A stretch of DNA of 64,000 nucleotides from assembly GCF_003610015.1 (NCBI RefSeq), contig NZ_AP018933.1, positions 1,302,001 through 1,366,000 of the forward strand, in the 5' to 3' direction. Below, in pieces: positions 37,837-45,257 of this stretch. The first letter of the stretch is position 1, and every line of letters begins with the position of its first letter. The stretch is from Zymobacter palmae. Its GTDB lineage: Bacteria; Pseudomonadota; Gammaproteobacteria; Pseudomonadales; Halomonadaceae. A program made the position numbers and the translations under genes. The notes under the pieces are model-generated. The model did no database searches, was not told the DNA's origin, and saw nothing but the letters and a program-made list of their open reading frames with translations.

Positions 37837-38437
37837 TGTCGAGCAGGGCACACCTGAATGGCTGGAGGCCCGTTTGGGCATCGTTACCATGTCGCGGGCA
37901 CAGTGCCTGCTGGTCAAAGGAAAGGGGCCTAATGGCTTGGGCGCTGATGCCATCACCTATATGTTCCAACTGATCGCTGAGCGCTTCACTGGCGAGATTA
38001 GCGACAGCTTCGCGGGCAACGTTCACACCGAGCGCGGCCACGCACTGGAGCCAATCGCCCGCGACCTCTACACCGAAGTGACAGGGCTGCTCGTTGAAGA
38101 GACGGGCATCATTTTGAACCACGGTGTCGGGTACTCGCCCGATGGGTTGGTAGGCGATAACGGCCTGATCGAGATCAAGACGAAGCTGCCCGGCAAGATG
38201 GCCGCCATGCTCTATGACGGCGTGGTGCCGAAAGAGCACATGGCACAGATTCAAGGCGGACTATGGGTCAGTGAGCGTGAATGGCTCGACTTCGTTGGCT
38301 ATTGGCCCGGCATGCCGCTGTTCGTGCAGCGGGTCTATCGGGATGAGAAGGTTATCGACGCGCTGGCCGACAGCGTGCATCGCTTTTATGACGAGATGGC
38401 GCAGCGCGAGCAGGCCATCATTGAACACGCAGCATAA
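37823..38437 (+). CDS. YqaJ-type viral recombinase exonuclease
   Basis: A 204-residue lambda-exonuclease-family protein. It begins QGTPEWLEARLGIVTMSRAQCLL, then has an ERGHALEPIARDLY segment, and the nuclease motif YSPDGLVGDNGLIEIKTKLPG with Asp, Glu and Lys, followed by HMAQIQGGLWVSEREWLDFVGYWPGMPLFVQRV. It degrades 5' strands of double-stranded ends and loads the ERF protein. Confidence 0.93.
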   Translation: MQIVDVEQGTPEWLEARLGIVTMSRAQCLLVKGKGPNGLGADAITYMFQLIAERFTGEISDSFAGNVHTERGHALEPIARDLYTEVTGLLVEETGIILNHGVGYSPDGLVGDNGLIEIKTKLPGKMAAMLYDGVVPKEHMAQIQGGLWVSEREWLDFVGYWPGMPLFVQRVYRDEKVIDALADSVHRFYDEMAQREQAIIEHAA

Positions 38438-38446
38438 GGAGCAAGC

Positions 38447-38953
38447 ATGAACGTATTTACGGCAACGGGGCGGCTCGGGCGAGATGCCGAGGTTAGAGTG
38501 ACTCAGAGCGGGACGACGGTAGCTAATCTGGCTATCGCCGTTGATGCTGGTTACGGCGACAACAAGAAGACGCTGTGGGTGCGCGGAGCGCTGTTCGGTA
38601 AGCGTGCCGAGGGCGGCCTTGTGCAGTACCTGACCAAAGGTCAGCAGGTCGCGGTTAGCGGCGAGTTGTCGATGAGTAGCTTTCAGAAGCAGGACGGCAC
38701 GCCGGGACAAAGCCTTGATATGCGCATCACAGAAATCGACCTGATCGGCGGTAGTGGTCAGCAGCAGGGCCAGCAAGGCAGCTACCAGCCGCAACAACCC
38801 GCGCAGCAGAATCAGCAGCGGCCACGCCAAAACAACAGCTACCAGCAAGCCCAGAACGGCAACTACACACCACCCCAGAGCCAGCCCCAGCAGCAGCGAG
38901 GCGCACCACCTCCCGGCGGGTTTGATGACTTCGACGACGAGATACCATTTTGA
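38447..38953 (+). CDS. ssb: Single-stranded DNA-binding protein
   Basis: A 168-residue protein. The OB-fold covers about residues 1-105 (MNVFTATGRLGRDAEVRVTQSGTTVANLAIAVDAGYGDNKKTLWVRGALFGKRAEGGLVQYLTKGQQVAVSGELSM). A Gln/Pro/Gly-rich disordered linker follows, and the acidic tip ends GFDDFDDEIPF, the typical SSB protein-recruitment tail. It works with the ERF and exonuclease genes just upstream. Confidence 0.95.
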   Translation: MNVFTATGRLGRDAEVRVTQSGTTVANLAIAVDAGYGDNKKTLWVRGALFGKRAEGGLVQYLTKGQQVAVSGELSMSSFQKQDGTPGQSLDMRITEIDLIGGSGQQQGQQGSYQPQQPAQQNQQRPRQNNSYQQAQNGNYTPPQSQPQQQRGAPPPGGFDDFDDEIPF

Positions 38954-39075
38954 TTGCAATTGATCATCAATAATCACCTGGTGGTAGCGGTAGATAACAT
39001 AGTGCTCTATAAATATTAATTAAACGGGGCCGATACAATTACGGGATCATATTGTTAATTAATGGGGTTTTTAAA

Positions 39076-39336
39076 ATGACTCATGAATTTTTGGTCGGTG
39101 ATCAAGTTCGCACTAAAAAAGGCTGGCCTGAAGCAGAAGATCAGCGAAGAACGGGAGTGATCGTTGCGATAACTGGTGGCGATAAAATCAATTACGAAGA
39201 AGATGTACGGGGCGAGAAGTGGGTTATTGTCGCTTGGGATGATGCCCCTAAACCCTGCGTGAATCGAATGGATGTTGCGCATACGCACCTAGAACTGAAC
39301 CCACCTCAAACGCCCAAACGGCTCAAAAAGAAATAG
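39076..39336 (+). CDS. Hypothetical protein (86 aa)
   Basis: The sequence is MTHEFLVGDQVRTKKGWPEAEDQRRTGVIVAITGGDKINYEEDVRGEKWVIVAWDDAPKPCVNRMDVAHTHLELNPPQTPKRLKKK. It looks like a small SH3-like beta barrel (VGDQVRTKKGW...GVIVAI...WVIVAWDD). It is separated from ssb by an AT-rich stretch that could hold a promoter and is followed by its own terminator. Confidence 0.7.
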   Translation: MTHEFLVGDQVRTKKGWPEAEDQRRTGVIVAITGGDKINYEEDVRGEKWVIVAWDDAPKPCVNRMDVAHTHLELNPPQTPKRLKKK

Positions 39337-39342
39337 TTATCT

Positions 39343-39367
39343 AAACCGGCTCTGGCCGGTTTTTTTA
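39343..39367 (+). terminator. Terminator
   Basis: The stem AAACCGGC/GCCGGTTT with a short loop is followed by TTTTTT on the plus strand. Confidence 0.85.
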
Positions 39368-39383
39368 TACCTTGGAGGTGGCT

Positions 39384-39623
39384 ATGAAGCAATCGCACTC
39401 AACCATGGCGGTCGTGGGGCGCATACCACAAGCCATATGTAGTAGAGCTGAGCAGGCCCTTCACCAATACCAGTGCGGGGATCTACGCGCCAGACGCCTT
39501 GCCTCTGGCGCGGGCGATGTAGTGAACGTTGGCTTTCGCTACCGATTGGTGAGAAAGGAAGGCAAGTGGCGGCTGATGAGTCACGAGCGCTACAACAGCG
39601 TGGCACGAGGCACAAGACGGTGA
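39384..39623 (+). CDS. ParE-like toxin domain protein
   Basis: A 79-residue protein with GGAGGTG before the ATG. The layout VGRIPQAICSRAEQALHQYQCGDLRARRLASGAGDVVNVGFRYRLVRKEGKWRLMSHERYNSVARG matches the compact ParE-like toxin domain of phage genomes: an N-terminal helix, the basic RARRL turn, then strands ending in the conserved W-x-L-M-S-H-E-x-Y-N. No matching antitoxin is obvious beside it. The family call is by motif recall. Confidence 0.65.
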   Translation: MKQSHSTMAVVGRIPQAICSRAEQALHQYQCGDLRARRLASGAGDVVNVGFRYRLVRKEGKWRLMSHERYNSVARGTRR

Positions 39624-39647
39624 CTGGAAGACTATCGGGGGTAATCC

Positions 39648-39983
39648 ATGAATCTTGATCATGTGATTAGGCTAGGACGAGCAGACCTAGTGCTCAATAA
39701 ACGAGAGTTCAGCCGAGCCAAAAAGACGGGCATGTCATCGCCCGTTCTGTTCAGGCCTCGCTTGTCATTGAGAAACGGCAATACCTTCCGGCTGTGGGAA
39801 ATAAATGCGCGCGACACGACGCTGACCGGCTATTACCTGCTGTTTCGAATTGAGGATGTGTGCTCTCACCTAGGAGAAATTAGCGGGTTTGTGGCCGCTC
39901 TATCCGCTACTCAGGGCCGACCTGCATACGATCGTCGAGTAGATGGCATGACCACCGCCGTTCTTTCAAAGATAGGGCACTGA
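39648..39983 (+). CDS. Hypothetical phage protein (111 aa)
   Basis: The sequence is MNLDHVIRLGRADLVLNKREFSRAKKTGMSSPVLFRPRLSLRNGNTFRLWEINARDTTLTGYYLLFRIEDVCSHLGEISGFVAALSATQGRPAYDRRVDGMTTAVLSKIGH. It is basic and soluble with several short strands. It is transcribed with the ParE-like gene. No family recognised. Confidence 0.6.
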   Translation: MNLDHVIRLGRADLVLNKREFSRAKKTGMSSPVLFRPRLSLRNGNTFRLWEINARDTTLTGYYLLFRIEDVCSHLGEISGFVAALSATQGRPAYDRRVDGMTTAVLSKIGH

Positions 39984-39988
39984 CCATC

Positions 39989-40075
39989 ATGGTTGGCAGT
40001 TATCCAAGCAAGGTGCCGCTGGTGCCGCACCTACCAGACTATGAGCCCATTTATTTGCCAGGAGAACGACCATGA
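39989..40075 (+). CDS. Small hypothetical protein (28 aa)
   Basis: The frame MVGSYPSKVPLVPHLPDYEPIYLPGERP has a stop that overlaps the next start (ATGA). It is Pro-rich and may serve mainly as a leader that couples translation of the next gene, whose ribosome site (GGAGAA) lies within it. Confidence 0.35.
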   Translation: MVGSYPSKVPLVPHLPDYEPIYLPGERP

Positions 40076-40266
40076 GCAACGCCACCGTAATTCTTGAATT
40101 CAGCGTTAATGGGTTGCCGCTCATCGGCAATGACAACGTCTTTCATGAAGACACGGATATCACGCCTGATGAATGGAGCCGTCTTTCTGAAGACGAGCGC
40201 GAAGGCATTGTCCACGAACTTTTCTGTGAGCATGTCCAGTATGGGTGGGGAGTGGCTCCAGCGTAA
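40072..40266 (+). CDS. Hypothetical acidic protein (64 aa)
   Basis: The sequence is MSNATVILEFSVNGLPLIGNDNVFHEDTDITPDEWSRLSEDEREGIVHELFCEHVQYGWGVAPA. It is acidic, with an opening strand pair and a helix LSEDEREGIVHELFCEHV. GGAGAA lies six bases before the ATG. No family recognised; it ends the plus-strand early operon. Confidence 0.6.
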   Translation: MSNATVILEFSVNGLPLIGNDNVFHEDTDITPDEWSRLSEDEREGIVHELFCEHVQYGWGVAPA

Positions 40267-40360
40267 GCTAAAGTGTAGCTGCTGAAGCCAACTCATCTCG
40301 GGCTGTAATACTTAATATCAACTGTTGCTTATCATATTTTTTAATATTTTTCGTATTTTT

Positions 40361-41233
40361 TTATTTCGATAATTTATTGCTCTTGTAGAATATTTTTCCA
40401 TCATCCATATAGCATACATACCCCAATATTTGGGCAGGAATTTTAATTGTTTTCTCTGTTATTTTTTCTGGGTAATCTTGCAAGCTTGTTCCTTTTTTAC
40501 CCCAAGGGTCATCTTGAATTTTAAAATTAATTATTTTTACAAGATACCCTATGTTTACATTTGAATTACGGTATAGTCTTGCTTGCTCAATGGGCATTGG
40601 GCATTCTGCCTTAAGCCTCCAGATATCACTATGGTCTTTGTCTCTAATCCCTACTTCTGATAAATTTTCTTTTGGCGCGATAATGCTAATTGTATAATCA
40701 TCTATAACAGTTGGGCGATATTCATAAGCTCCATTTGTATAAACTCTCTGATATTTCTCTTTGAATTGGAATCCTCCTATACTGCAGCCGTCATAACAGA
40801 TTATGCCACCATAACCTGTTTCGTACTGCTGTTTGTCTGCATCGTAAGATACGCTTATCGGATATTTATATTCTATTAAATAAACATCTTCTTCGGAAAA
40901 TGGAGAGTGATCCCATAAGGCAAGCCTCTTGTTATATTCTTCAGTGGTTTCATATGTGTCTTTATATATGTATTTACTAGCTGATGCTATGAGATTTGTG
41001 ACAAACTCATTAGGTTTGTTTTTATCCCTATAGACAATTTCATCGCTATCACTGTAAACATAAGGAGTCCATGGCTTTGATGGAGCCTTTTGTTCTTTTA
41101 CCTCTATATTCGAAGAGCTCTCTGTGTAGGTTTTGTTAATATTAATATGATCTTTATCACCATTAGAGCATGCGGTTATATATAATGCAGATATCACTGC
41201 AATGCTAATTTTTTCCCACTGACGTCCCATCAT
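40361..41233 (-). CDS. AT-rich lipoprotein moron
   Basis: A 290-residue protein with a lipoprotein signal (WEKISIAVISALYITACSNGDKD, lipobox ITAC). The mature domain is beta-rich with a Cys pair (GGIICYDGCSIGGF) and contains NKRLALWDHSPFSEEDVYLIEYKYPISVSYDADKQQYETGYGG. It runs against the early operon and is far richer in A/T than its neighbours, marking recent acquisition. The role in the lysogen's outer membrane or periplasm is unknown. Confidence 0.8.
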   Translation of the reverse strand: MMGRQWEKISIAVISALYITACSNGDKDHININKTYTESSSNIEVKEQKAPSKPWTPYVYSDSDEIVYRDKNKPNEFVTNLIASASKYIYKDTYETTEEYNKRLALWDHSPFSEEDVYLIEYKYPISVSYDADKQQYETGYGGIICYDGCSIGGFQFKEKYQRVYTNGAYEYRPTVIDDYTISIIAPKENLSEVGIRDKDHSDIWRLKAECPMPIEQARLYRNSNVNIGYLVKIINFKIQDDPWGKKGTSLQDYPEKITEKTIKIPAQILGYVCYMDDGKIFYKSNKLSK

Positions 41234-41284
41234 GCTTAGTAGAGCTCCTGAAGAACTAAATTAGTTTTAAATTATACCGTATTA

Positions 41285-41407
41285 AAAGACTGGTTCATAA
41301 TCTGAGCGATTACTTTTATCCTTTATAAAATAGACGGCTTTTGCCGAGATTTTTTAGCTTGAGGCCTTTCTTGATGACATGAGTACGGGAGGCTATAAAA
41401 TACACTC
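41285..41407 (-). mobile_element. MITE-like element, copy 1 (diverged)
   Basis: About 123 bases with the left end AAGACTGGTTCATAATC and right end GGCTATAAAATACACTC, flanked by TTA on both sides. The interior (GAGCGATTACTTTTATCCTT...AAATAGACGG) aligns to the other copies in this window. Orientation is opposite to the copies at 60.9 and 62.5 kb. Confidence 0.65.
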
Positions 41408-41430
41408 TTAATATAAATAATTATTTATAA

Positions 41431-41829
41431 TTAAATTGCTGTTTTTTGCTGTTTTGGAATACATGGAAATATTTCTTTTTGAGATTCATATACATTGTAG
41501 TTTAATAGTCCTGAGATGGTTATTCCAACGATAATCGGACATGCCATAGTAATAAGCATCCTAAACGTTCTGTTTTCTTTGTGTTTCTCGGAAAGATTAA
41601 CTAAAGAGAGACTCAGTTTAAAGCACGAAATAATAGGGACTGTTAATGCTACTATAAATATTAATAGTGCCACAAGTTTCTCTTGATGTTGTAGCCAATT
41701 TGTTCTTAATATATAAAATATTGTGGCTGATACGGTGATTTCTTTTAAAAAATCAAGAAATATATTCGATATTTTTATAAATGTTTGGTCTGAATAAGAT
41801 ATGCTTTTTTTGGGGATGCTAGAAGTCAT
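41431..41829 (-). CDS. AT-rich three-TM membrane protein
   Basis: A 132-residue protein (MTSSIPKKSISYSDQTFIKISNIFLDFLKEITVSATIFYILRTNWL). Hydrophobic segments lie at about residues 27-44, 53-73 (LVALLIFIVALTVPIISCFKL) and 93-112 (MLITMACPIIVGITISGLL), with a charged loop NLSEKHKENRTF. It is AT-rich like the lipoprotein gene to its left, from which it is separated by a MITE. Possibly a superinfection-exclusion protein; nothing in the sequence proves it. Confidence 0.7.
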   Translation of the reverse strand: MTSSIPKKSISYSDQTFIKISNIFLDFLKEITVSATIFYILRTNWLQHQEKLVALLIFIVALTVPIISCFKLSLSLVNLSEKHKENRTFRMLITMACPIIVGITISGLLNYNVYESQKEIFPCIPKQQKTAI

Positions 41830-41841
41830 TTTATGCTCCAC

Positions 41842-42300
41842 TGAAGTGTTTGATACAAGAATGCTAATTTGTTATACGAAAAAAGTCATGCTGCTCTTTA
41901 GTGTAGAAGAAAAAGAAGCTTTGTTTTTTGGATATAAAGAATTGCGTAACGAACACGAAAAAATTCGTCATGAGCAGGCTTCGTCACATCAAGGCAACAA
42001 TGAAGCAAACAGCAGAGCACGAAATAAGTGTACGCATCCGCACTCAGTACCCGCAGGAATACTGGGCAGCGCTGCCCTGAACAGCCGATCAGTCGGCTGG
42101 CAAGGGTCGGATCGTCGACGTGAGCAGCTGTTGCTAGAAAACTCATCTGTTGAGCAAGGGCGACCTGCAACGTGGACCGTTCGGTCATAGTAAGTTCGCA
42201 ATAGAGTATGTACAACACCTTATCGTATCAGCGCGCTAAGGTGTTGTAATCAGAATTGGCGACGGCCTTCTTAAATAAATATGGCCTTCAGTCTCTGCAA
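41842..42300. other. Region without a clear gene
   Basis: Short frames exist on both strands, none convincing. A plus frame from 41889 (MLLFSVEEKEALFFGYKELRNEHEKIRHEQ...) and a minus frame from 42188 (MTERSTLQVALAQQMSFLATAAHVDDPTL...) overlap each other. A hairpin CAGCCGA/TCGGCTG lies near 42080. I see no decisive ribosome site. It may be the remnant of an older gene. Confidence 0.35.
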
Positions 42301-42315
42301 GATCCCTTCTAATTA

Positions 42316-42435
42316 GAGACTGTTTCAAAGCCTCAATACTTCTGTTACTGAGGGATTTTAAGTTGCAAAAATGCAGTAAACCCCGCCTGTTCTAACAGAG
42401 ACTGAGGTTATCGCCTCAGGTTATGAAACAGCTTA
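42316..42435. mobile_element. MITE-like element, copy 2 (divergent interior)
   Basis: The left end GAGACTGTTTCAAAGCC and right end GGTTATGAAACAGCTTA form inverted repeats like those of the other copies, with TTA on both flanks. The interior differs from the main family, so it may be a separate subfamily mobilised by the same transposase. Confidence 0.55.
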
Positions 42436-42503
42436 TTAGGAGTCTTATGTTACTTTGAGAATTATATAGTTGAAGGTAGGGTATTATTAAAATGTAGGCT
42501 ATT

Positions 42504-43013
42504 TTAATCCTTCCCATAAAGAGGGGTGTTACATTCTCTTAATTTTTCAGATATTATCGAGTTTATTAATGAGTATTGTATAAGCTGTCTTACAAAAATC
42601 TTTTCTTCTTTTAGTTCACTTGCTTTTTCCTTTCCTTTTTCTATATCCTCATTTTCTTCTTTAGATAAATATATAGAAAGCCTTTTTTCGCTTTGTTTTA
42701 GTTTGTAAAATGTATCTGATATGTCAAAAAATTCTTGCTTGCTTAAAGCAGGTCTACCTTGTTCTACATCTTCTATTCTAAACTCAGATAAACGTGCAAT
42801 TGTTAATGTATCTAAGTGATGGTAGTATTCTTCCGACATTAGCTTGCATCTATTATAATAATATTCCATGGCTGTCTTATGATCTTGTTGTTTTATTTCT
42901 TCTCTTCTTTGATCTAACGTTAACCTTCCATTTATGTATGTTGCTGCGATGGTTGCACTTGCTGTTATAATAGATACTGTAATAGTTGAAGTAAGAGTGG
43001 ATTTAATAGACAT
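42504..43013 (-). CDS. AT-rich single-TM coiled-coil protein
   Basis: A 169-residue protein. The N-terminal membrane anchor (STLTSTITVSIITASATIAATYING) is followed by long charged helices (QRREEIKQQDHKTAMEYYYNRCKLMSEEYYHHLDTL ... KEENEDIEKGKEKASELKEEKIFVRQLIQYSL). Membrane-anchored helical proteins of this size next to antirepressor loci are often exclusion factors, but no homology is recognised. The gene is AT-rich. Confidence 0.7.
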   Translation of the reverse strand: MSIKSTLTSTITVSIITASATIAATYINGRLTLDQRREEIKQQDHKTAMEYYYNRCKLMSEEYYHHLDTLTIARLSEFRIEDVEQGRPALSKQEFFDISDTFYKLKQSEKRLSIYLSKEENEDIEKGKEKASELKEEKIFVRQLIQYSLINSIISEKLRECNTPLYGKD

Positions 43014-43052
43014 TTTTTTAAATCTCTTGAGCTAGGTGGTTATAAGAAGTCA

Positions 43053-43140
43053 CGGTGAGATAAGCTGTATATATGAGCCCTTCGGGCCTGCTGGGTTCCG
43101 TTGTGCCTCGGTTCGCCAACCCGCTTACAGCTCGCCACCT
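43053..43140 (+). ncRNA. Second c4-like antisense RNA (degenerate copy)
   Basis: The span GCCCTTCGGGC, then CTGGGTTCC...CGGTTCGCCAACCCGC, then TTACAGCTCGCCACC matches the 3' two thirds of the c4 RNA at 43561 over about 65 bases. The closing stem can form between AGCTGT (43064) and ACAGCT (43127), with more mismatches than in the main copy. A frameshifted gene fragment follows. Confidence 0.55.
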
Positions 43141-43174
43141 TAAAACAAATTAGCAATTCTTTAATTAGCCTGGA

Positions 43175-43377
43175 TTATTTGTCATTATTGTTTGGTTTTT
43201 TGTCACTTATAGTTGCTTTTATCTGTGCTGAAAACTCATTTAGTTTAGTACTAAAAGGCTCAAGGGTGGCTCTGAGGTTCTCCGATATCGGCTTGGCATT
43301 GACCTCTATGTCCTTTTTAGCGTTAGCAACCCATTACTGATGTTTTCTACTAAGCATTTGTACTCTTCGACGTTCAT
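43175..43377 (-). pseudogene. Frameshifted small gene between the two c4 RNAs
   Basis: From the ATG at 43377 (GGAG seven bases upstream) the frame reads MNVEEYKCLVENISNG and then stops early. The neighbouring frame continues without a stop as WVANAKKDIEVNAKPISENLRATLEPFSTKLNEFSAQIKATISDKKPNNNDK to 43175. The two parts join naturally if one base was lost near 43330. The encoded product would be a helical protein of about 70 residues. It could be a sequencing error or a real decay event. Confidence 0.5.
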
Positions 43378-43560
43378 GACTCATCTCCAACTCAGTAGTG
43401 GCTGATGTATCGCATACACACCTAAGCATAGCCATCGAAATTAGATTGACACATAAAATGTTTAGCTTTACCTTTCGTGTGTCGCCGCAAAATCGGTGAT
43501 CGGGCTTGGCCGCTCGGAAAAGGTAAGGCGCACAGCGCCATAACGGCGTTTTTTTGTGTC

Positions 43561-43650
43561 TGCGTTATGGCGGGCTGTGCGTGGGACACCTTCGGGTGTG
43601 CCGGGTTTCCTCTTACCCCCGGTCGGCCAACCCGCGTACAGCTCGCCACC
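43561..43650 (+). ncRNA. c4: c4-type antisense RNA controlling the antirepressor
   Basis: The sequence shows the classical c4 layout of P1/P7/P22-type immunity-I loci. A closing stem GGCGGGCTGT (43569) pairs with ACAGCTCGCC (43638). Inside are the hairpin ACACC-TTCG-GGTGT, the CCGGG/CCCGG pair, and the loop GGTCGGCCAACCCGCG. It lies about 50 bases before the antirepressor gene. c4 RNA pairs with the leader of the ant operon and blocks its translation, so it keeps the lysogen stable. Confidence 0.85.
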
Positions 43651-43702
43651 CTCATTTGGCCGAAAAGGTGTCGGGCTCCCAGAAATTAAGAGGAGTCGTA
43701 CC

Positions 43703-44794
43703 ATGGCAACTGCATCTGCCGTTCAGGCAATCATCCCCGTATTCTCTGGCACCATCCACGATGAGCAATCTCAGCTCGTCGATGCTCGTGCGCTTCATGC
43801 TTTTCTTGAAGTGGGAAAACGTTTTGCAACTTGGATCACTGACCGGATCAATCAGTACGGCTTTATTGAGAATGCCGATTACGTCGTTTTTGCCAATTAT
43901 GGCGAAAACTCTTTGGTTTCCCAGAACGGGGAAATCAAACGAGCAGCCAAAAGTCGCGGAGGCGATCGACGCTCCAAGACCTACCACCTCACCCTCGACA
44001 TGGCGAAAGAGCTGTCGATGGTTGAGCGAAATGAGAAGGGGAGACAAGCGCGCCGCTACTTCATTGACTGCGAAAAACGTTTACGTCAAATAGCGCCCGA
44101 TGATGCCGACACTATTCAAGCTAAGACGATCGGCACCAATGGTTTCAACGTCTTGCACGACCTGATCGCCAAAAAAGCGAAGGTCTTGCCGATAGGCATT
44201 CAGCGCCAAGCCAAGCACCGTATGTGGGGCATGCTCCATACCCGCTTCAATGTACCGCGTGCCGAGCTGATTCCCGCCAATGATATGGATAGTGCCTGTA
44301 ACTTCGTGGCGGCTTACGCTATTGAAGGTGAGTACATCCCCGCTGCAATGAATGACGACCACATCACAGTCAACCTACCCAAAGCGCCAAACGATCGTTT
44401 CGACAATTTGCCTGCTTCAAGGCTATTCGGCATGGACCTTATCTACCACAGCAAGCTGACGGAGTTGCTCGCGCTGCTGCGTAAAGCTATCAAGAATGAT
44501 CAGTACGTACGGGTGATGGATATCAGTGCCGCAGGTATAGAGGTTGAAGCACTACGCCACTGGGTAGAGGAGTTGGTGAGATTAGCGGAGTCTTTCCAGA
44601 CCAACCTAAACTGCATTCAGAATAGCTCTGCTGAGCTTCTTGAGCGCTGGATGACCATTTTCCACCCATGCATCGACATGCTTGATGGCATCGTTGCCCA
44701 TGAATTCAGAGAGCGCTTAGTGGCTATCAAAGCCGCGTCTGGTTCTCTGCAAAGATGGATGGGGAAAACGAAAACGGCCTTAGAGCAGGCCTAG
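43703..44794 (+). CDS. ant: AntA-type antirepressor with ORF6C-like domain
   Basis: A 363-residue protein from the ATG at 43703 (AGAGGAG upstream). The N-terminal AntA/AntB domain is clear: QLVDARALHAFLEVGKRFATWITDRINQYGFIENADYVVFANYGENS, then SKTYHLTLDMAKELSMVERNEKGRQARRYFIDCEKRL. The middle part IQRQAKHRMWGMLHTRFNVPRAELIPANDMDSACNFVAAYAIEGEY resembles ORF6C. The C-terminal 130 residues are helical. The protein would inactivate the CI-like repressor and start lytic growth. Its upstream c4 RNA gives post-transcriptional control. Confidence 0.9.
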   Translation: MATASAVQAIIPVFSGTIHDEQSQLVDARALHAFLEVGKRFATWITDRINQYGFIENADYVVFANYGENSLVSQNGEIKRAAKSRGGDRRSKTYHLTLDMAKELSMVERNEKGRQARRYFIDCEKRLRQIAPDDADTIQAKTIGTNGFNVLHDLIAKKAKVLPIGIQRQAKHRMWGMLHTRFNVPRAELIPANDMDSACNFVAAYAIEGEYIPAAMNDDHITVNLPKAPNDRFDNLPASRLFGMDLIYHSKLTELLALLRKAIKNDQYVRVMDISAAGIEVEALRHWVEELVRLAESFQTNLNCIQNSSAELLERWMTIFHPCIDMLDGIVAHEFRERLVAIKAASGSLQRWMGKTKTALEQA

Positions 44795-44859
44795 TTCGTT
44801 AGTTACTGAAAATAGAAACGCTCGCCCATAGATCACCCATGGGCGGGCATACCCAATAT

Positions 44860-44882
44860 AGACGCCTTGAGCGTCTTTTTTT
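44860..44882 (+). terminator. Terminator after the antirepressor gene
   Basis: The stem AGACGC/GCGTCT with a CTTGA loop is followed by TTTTTTT. It separates the antirepressor from the xis-int operon. Confidence 0.85.
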
Positions 44883-44930
44883 ATGCCTACGGCCCGCCCT
44901 GCGCGGGCTTTGTCGTATCAGGAGGAGGTT

Positions 44931-45257
44931 GTGCAAGAGGAACGATATACATCGCCACCCGGGTGGGTAGCGGAAAGGATGGGGGTAAGCCGCTCCACAG
45001 TTGAGCGTTGGGCCAAGGCTGGAGAGATTCCGGCTGTCACTATTGGGGGGCGTATACTCGTGCACTGGCGCGAGCTAAAGCGTCGCATCGATGAAGAAGC
45101 ACGCAAGTGCGCATTACAGGGAGAGCAGGCATGCCTTATAAACGGAAAGGCAGCCCGTATTGGTGGGTCAATCTTAAAGGCCCAAACGGCCAAAGAATTA
45201 GACAGTCTACTGGCACGGCCAATAAGCAAGAAGCGGAAGCGATCGAAGGGAGGTTAA
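44931..45257 (+). CDS. xis: Excisionase / recombination directionality factor
   Basis: A 108-residue protein from a GTG with AGGAGGAGG directly upstream (VQEERYTSPPGWVAERMGVSRSTVERWAKAGEIPAVTIGGRILVHWRELKRRIDEEARKC). The winged-helix fold of MerR-type excisionases is visible: WVAERMGVSRSTVERWAKAGEIPAVTIGGRILVHWRELKRRI. The frame continues with a basic tail that overlaps the integrase start by 127 bases, an unusually long overlap. Confidence 0.8.
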   Translation: MQEERYTSPPGWVAERMGVSRSTVERWAKAGEIPAVTIGGRILVHWRELKRRIDEEARKCALQGEQACLINGKAARIGGSILKAQTAKELDSLLARPISKKRKRSKGG

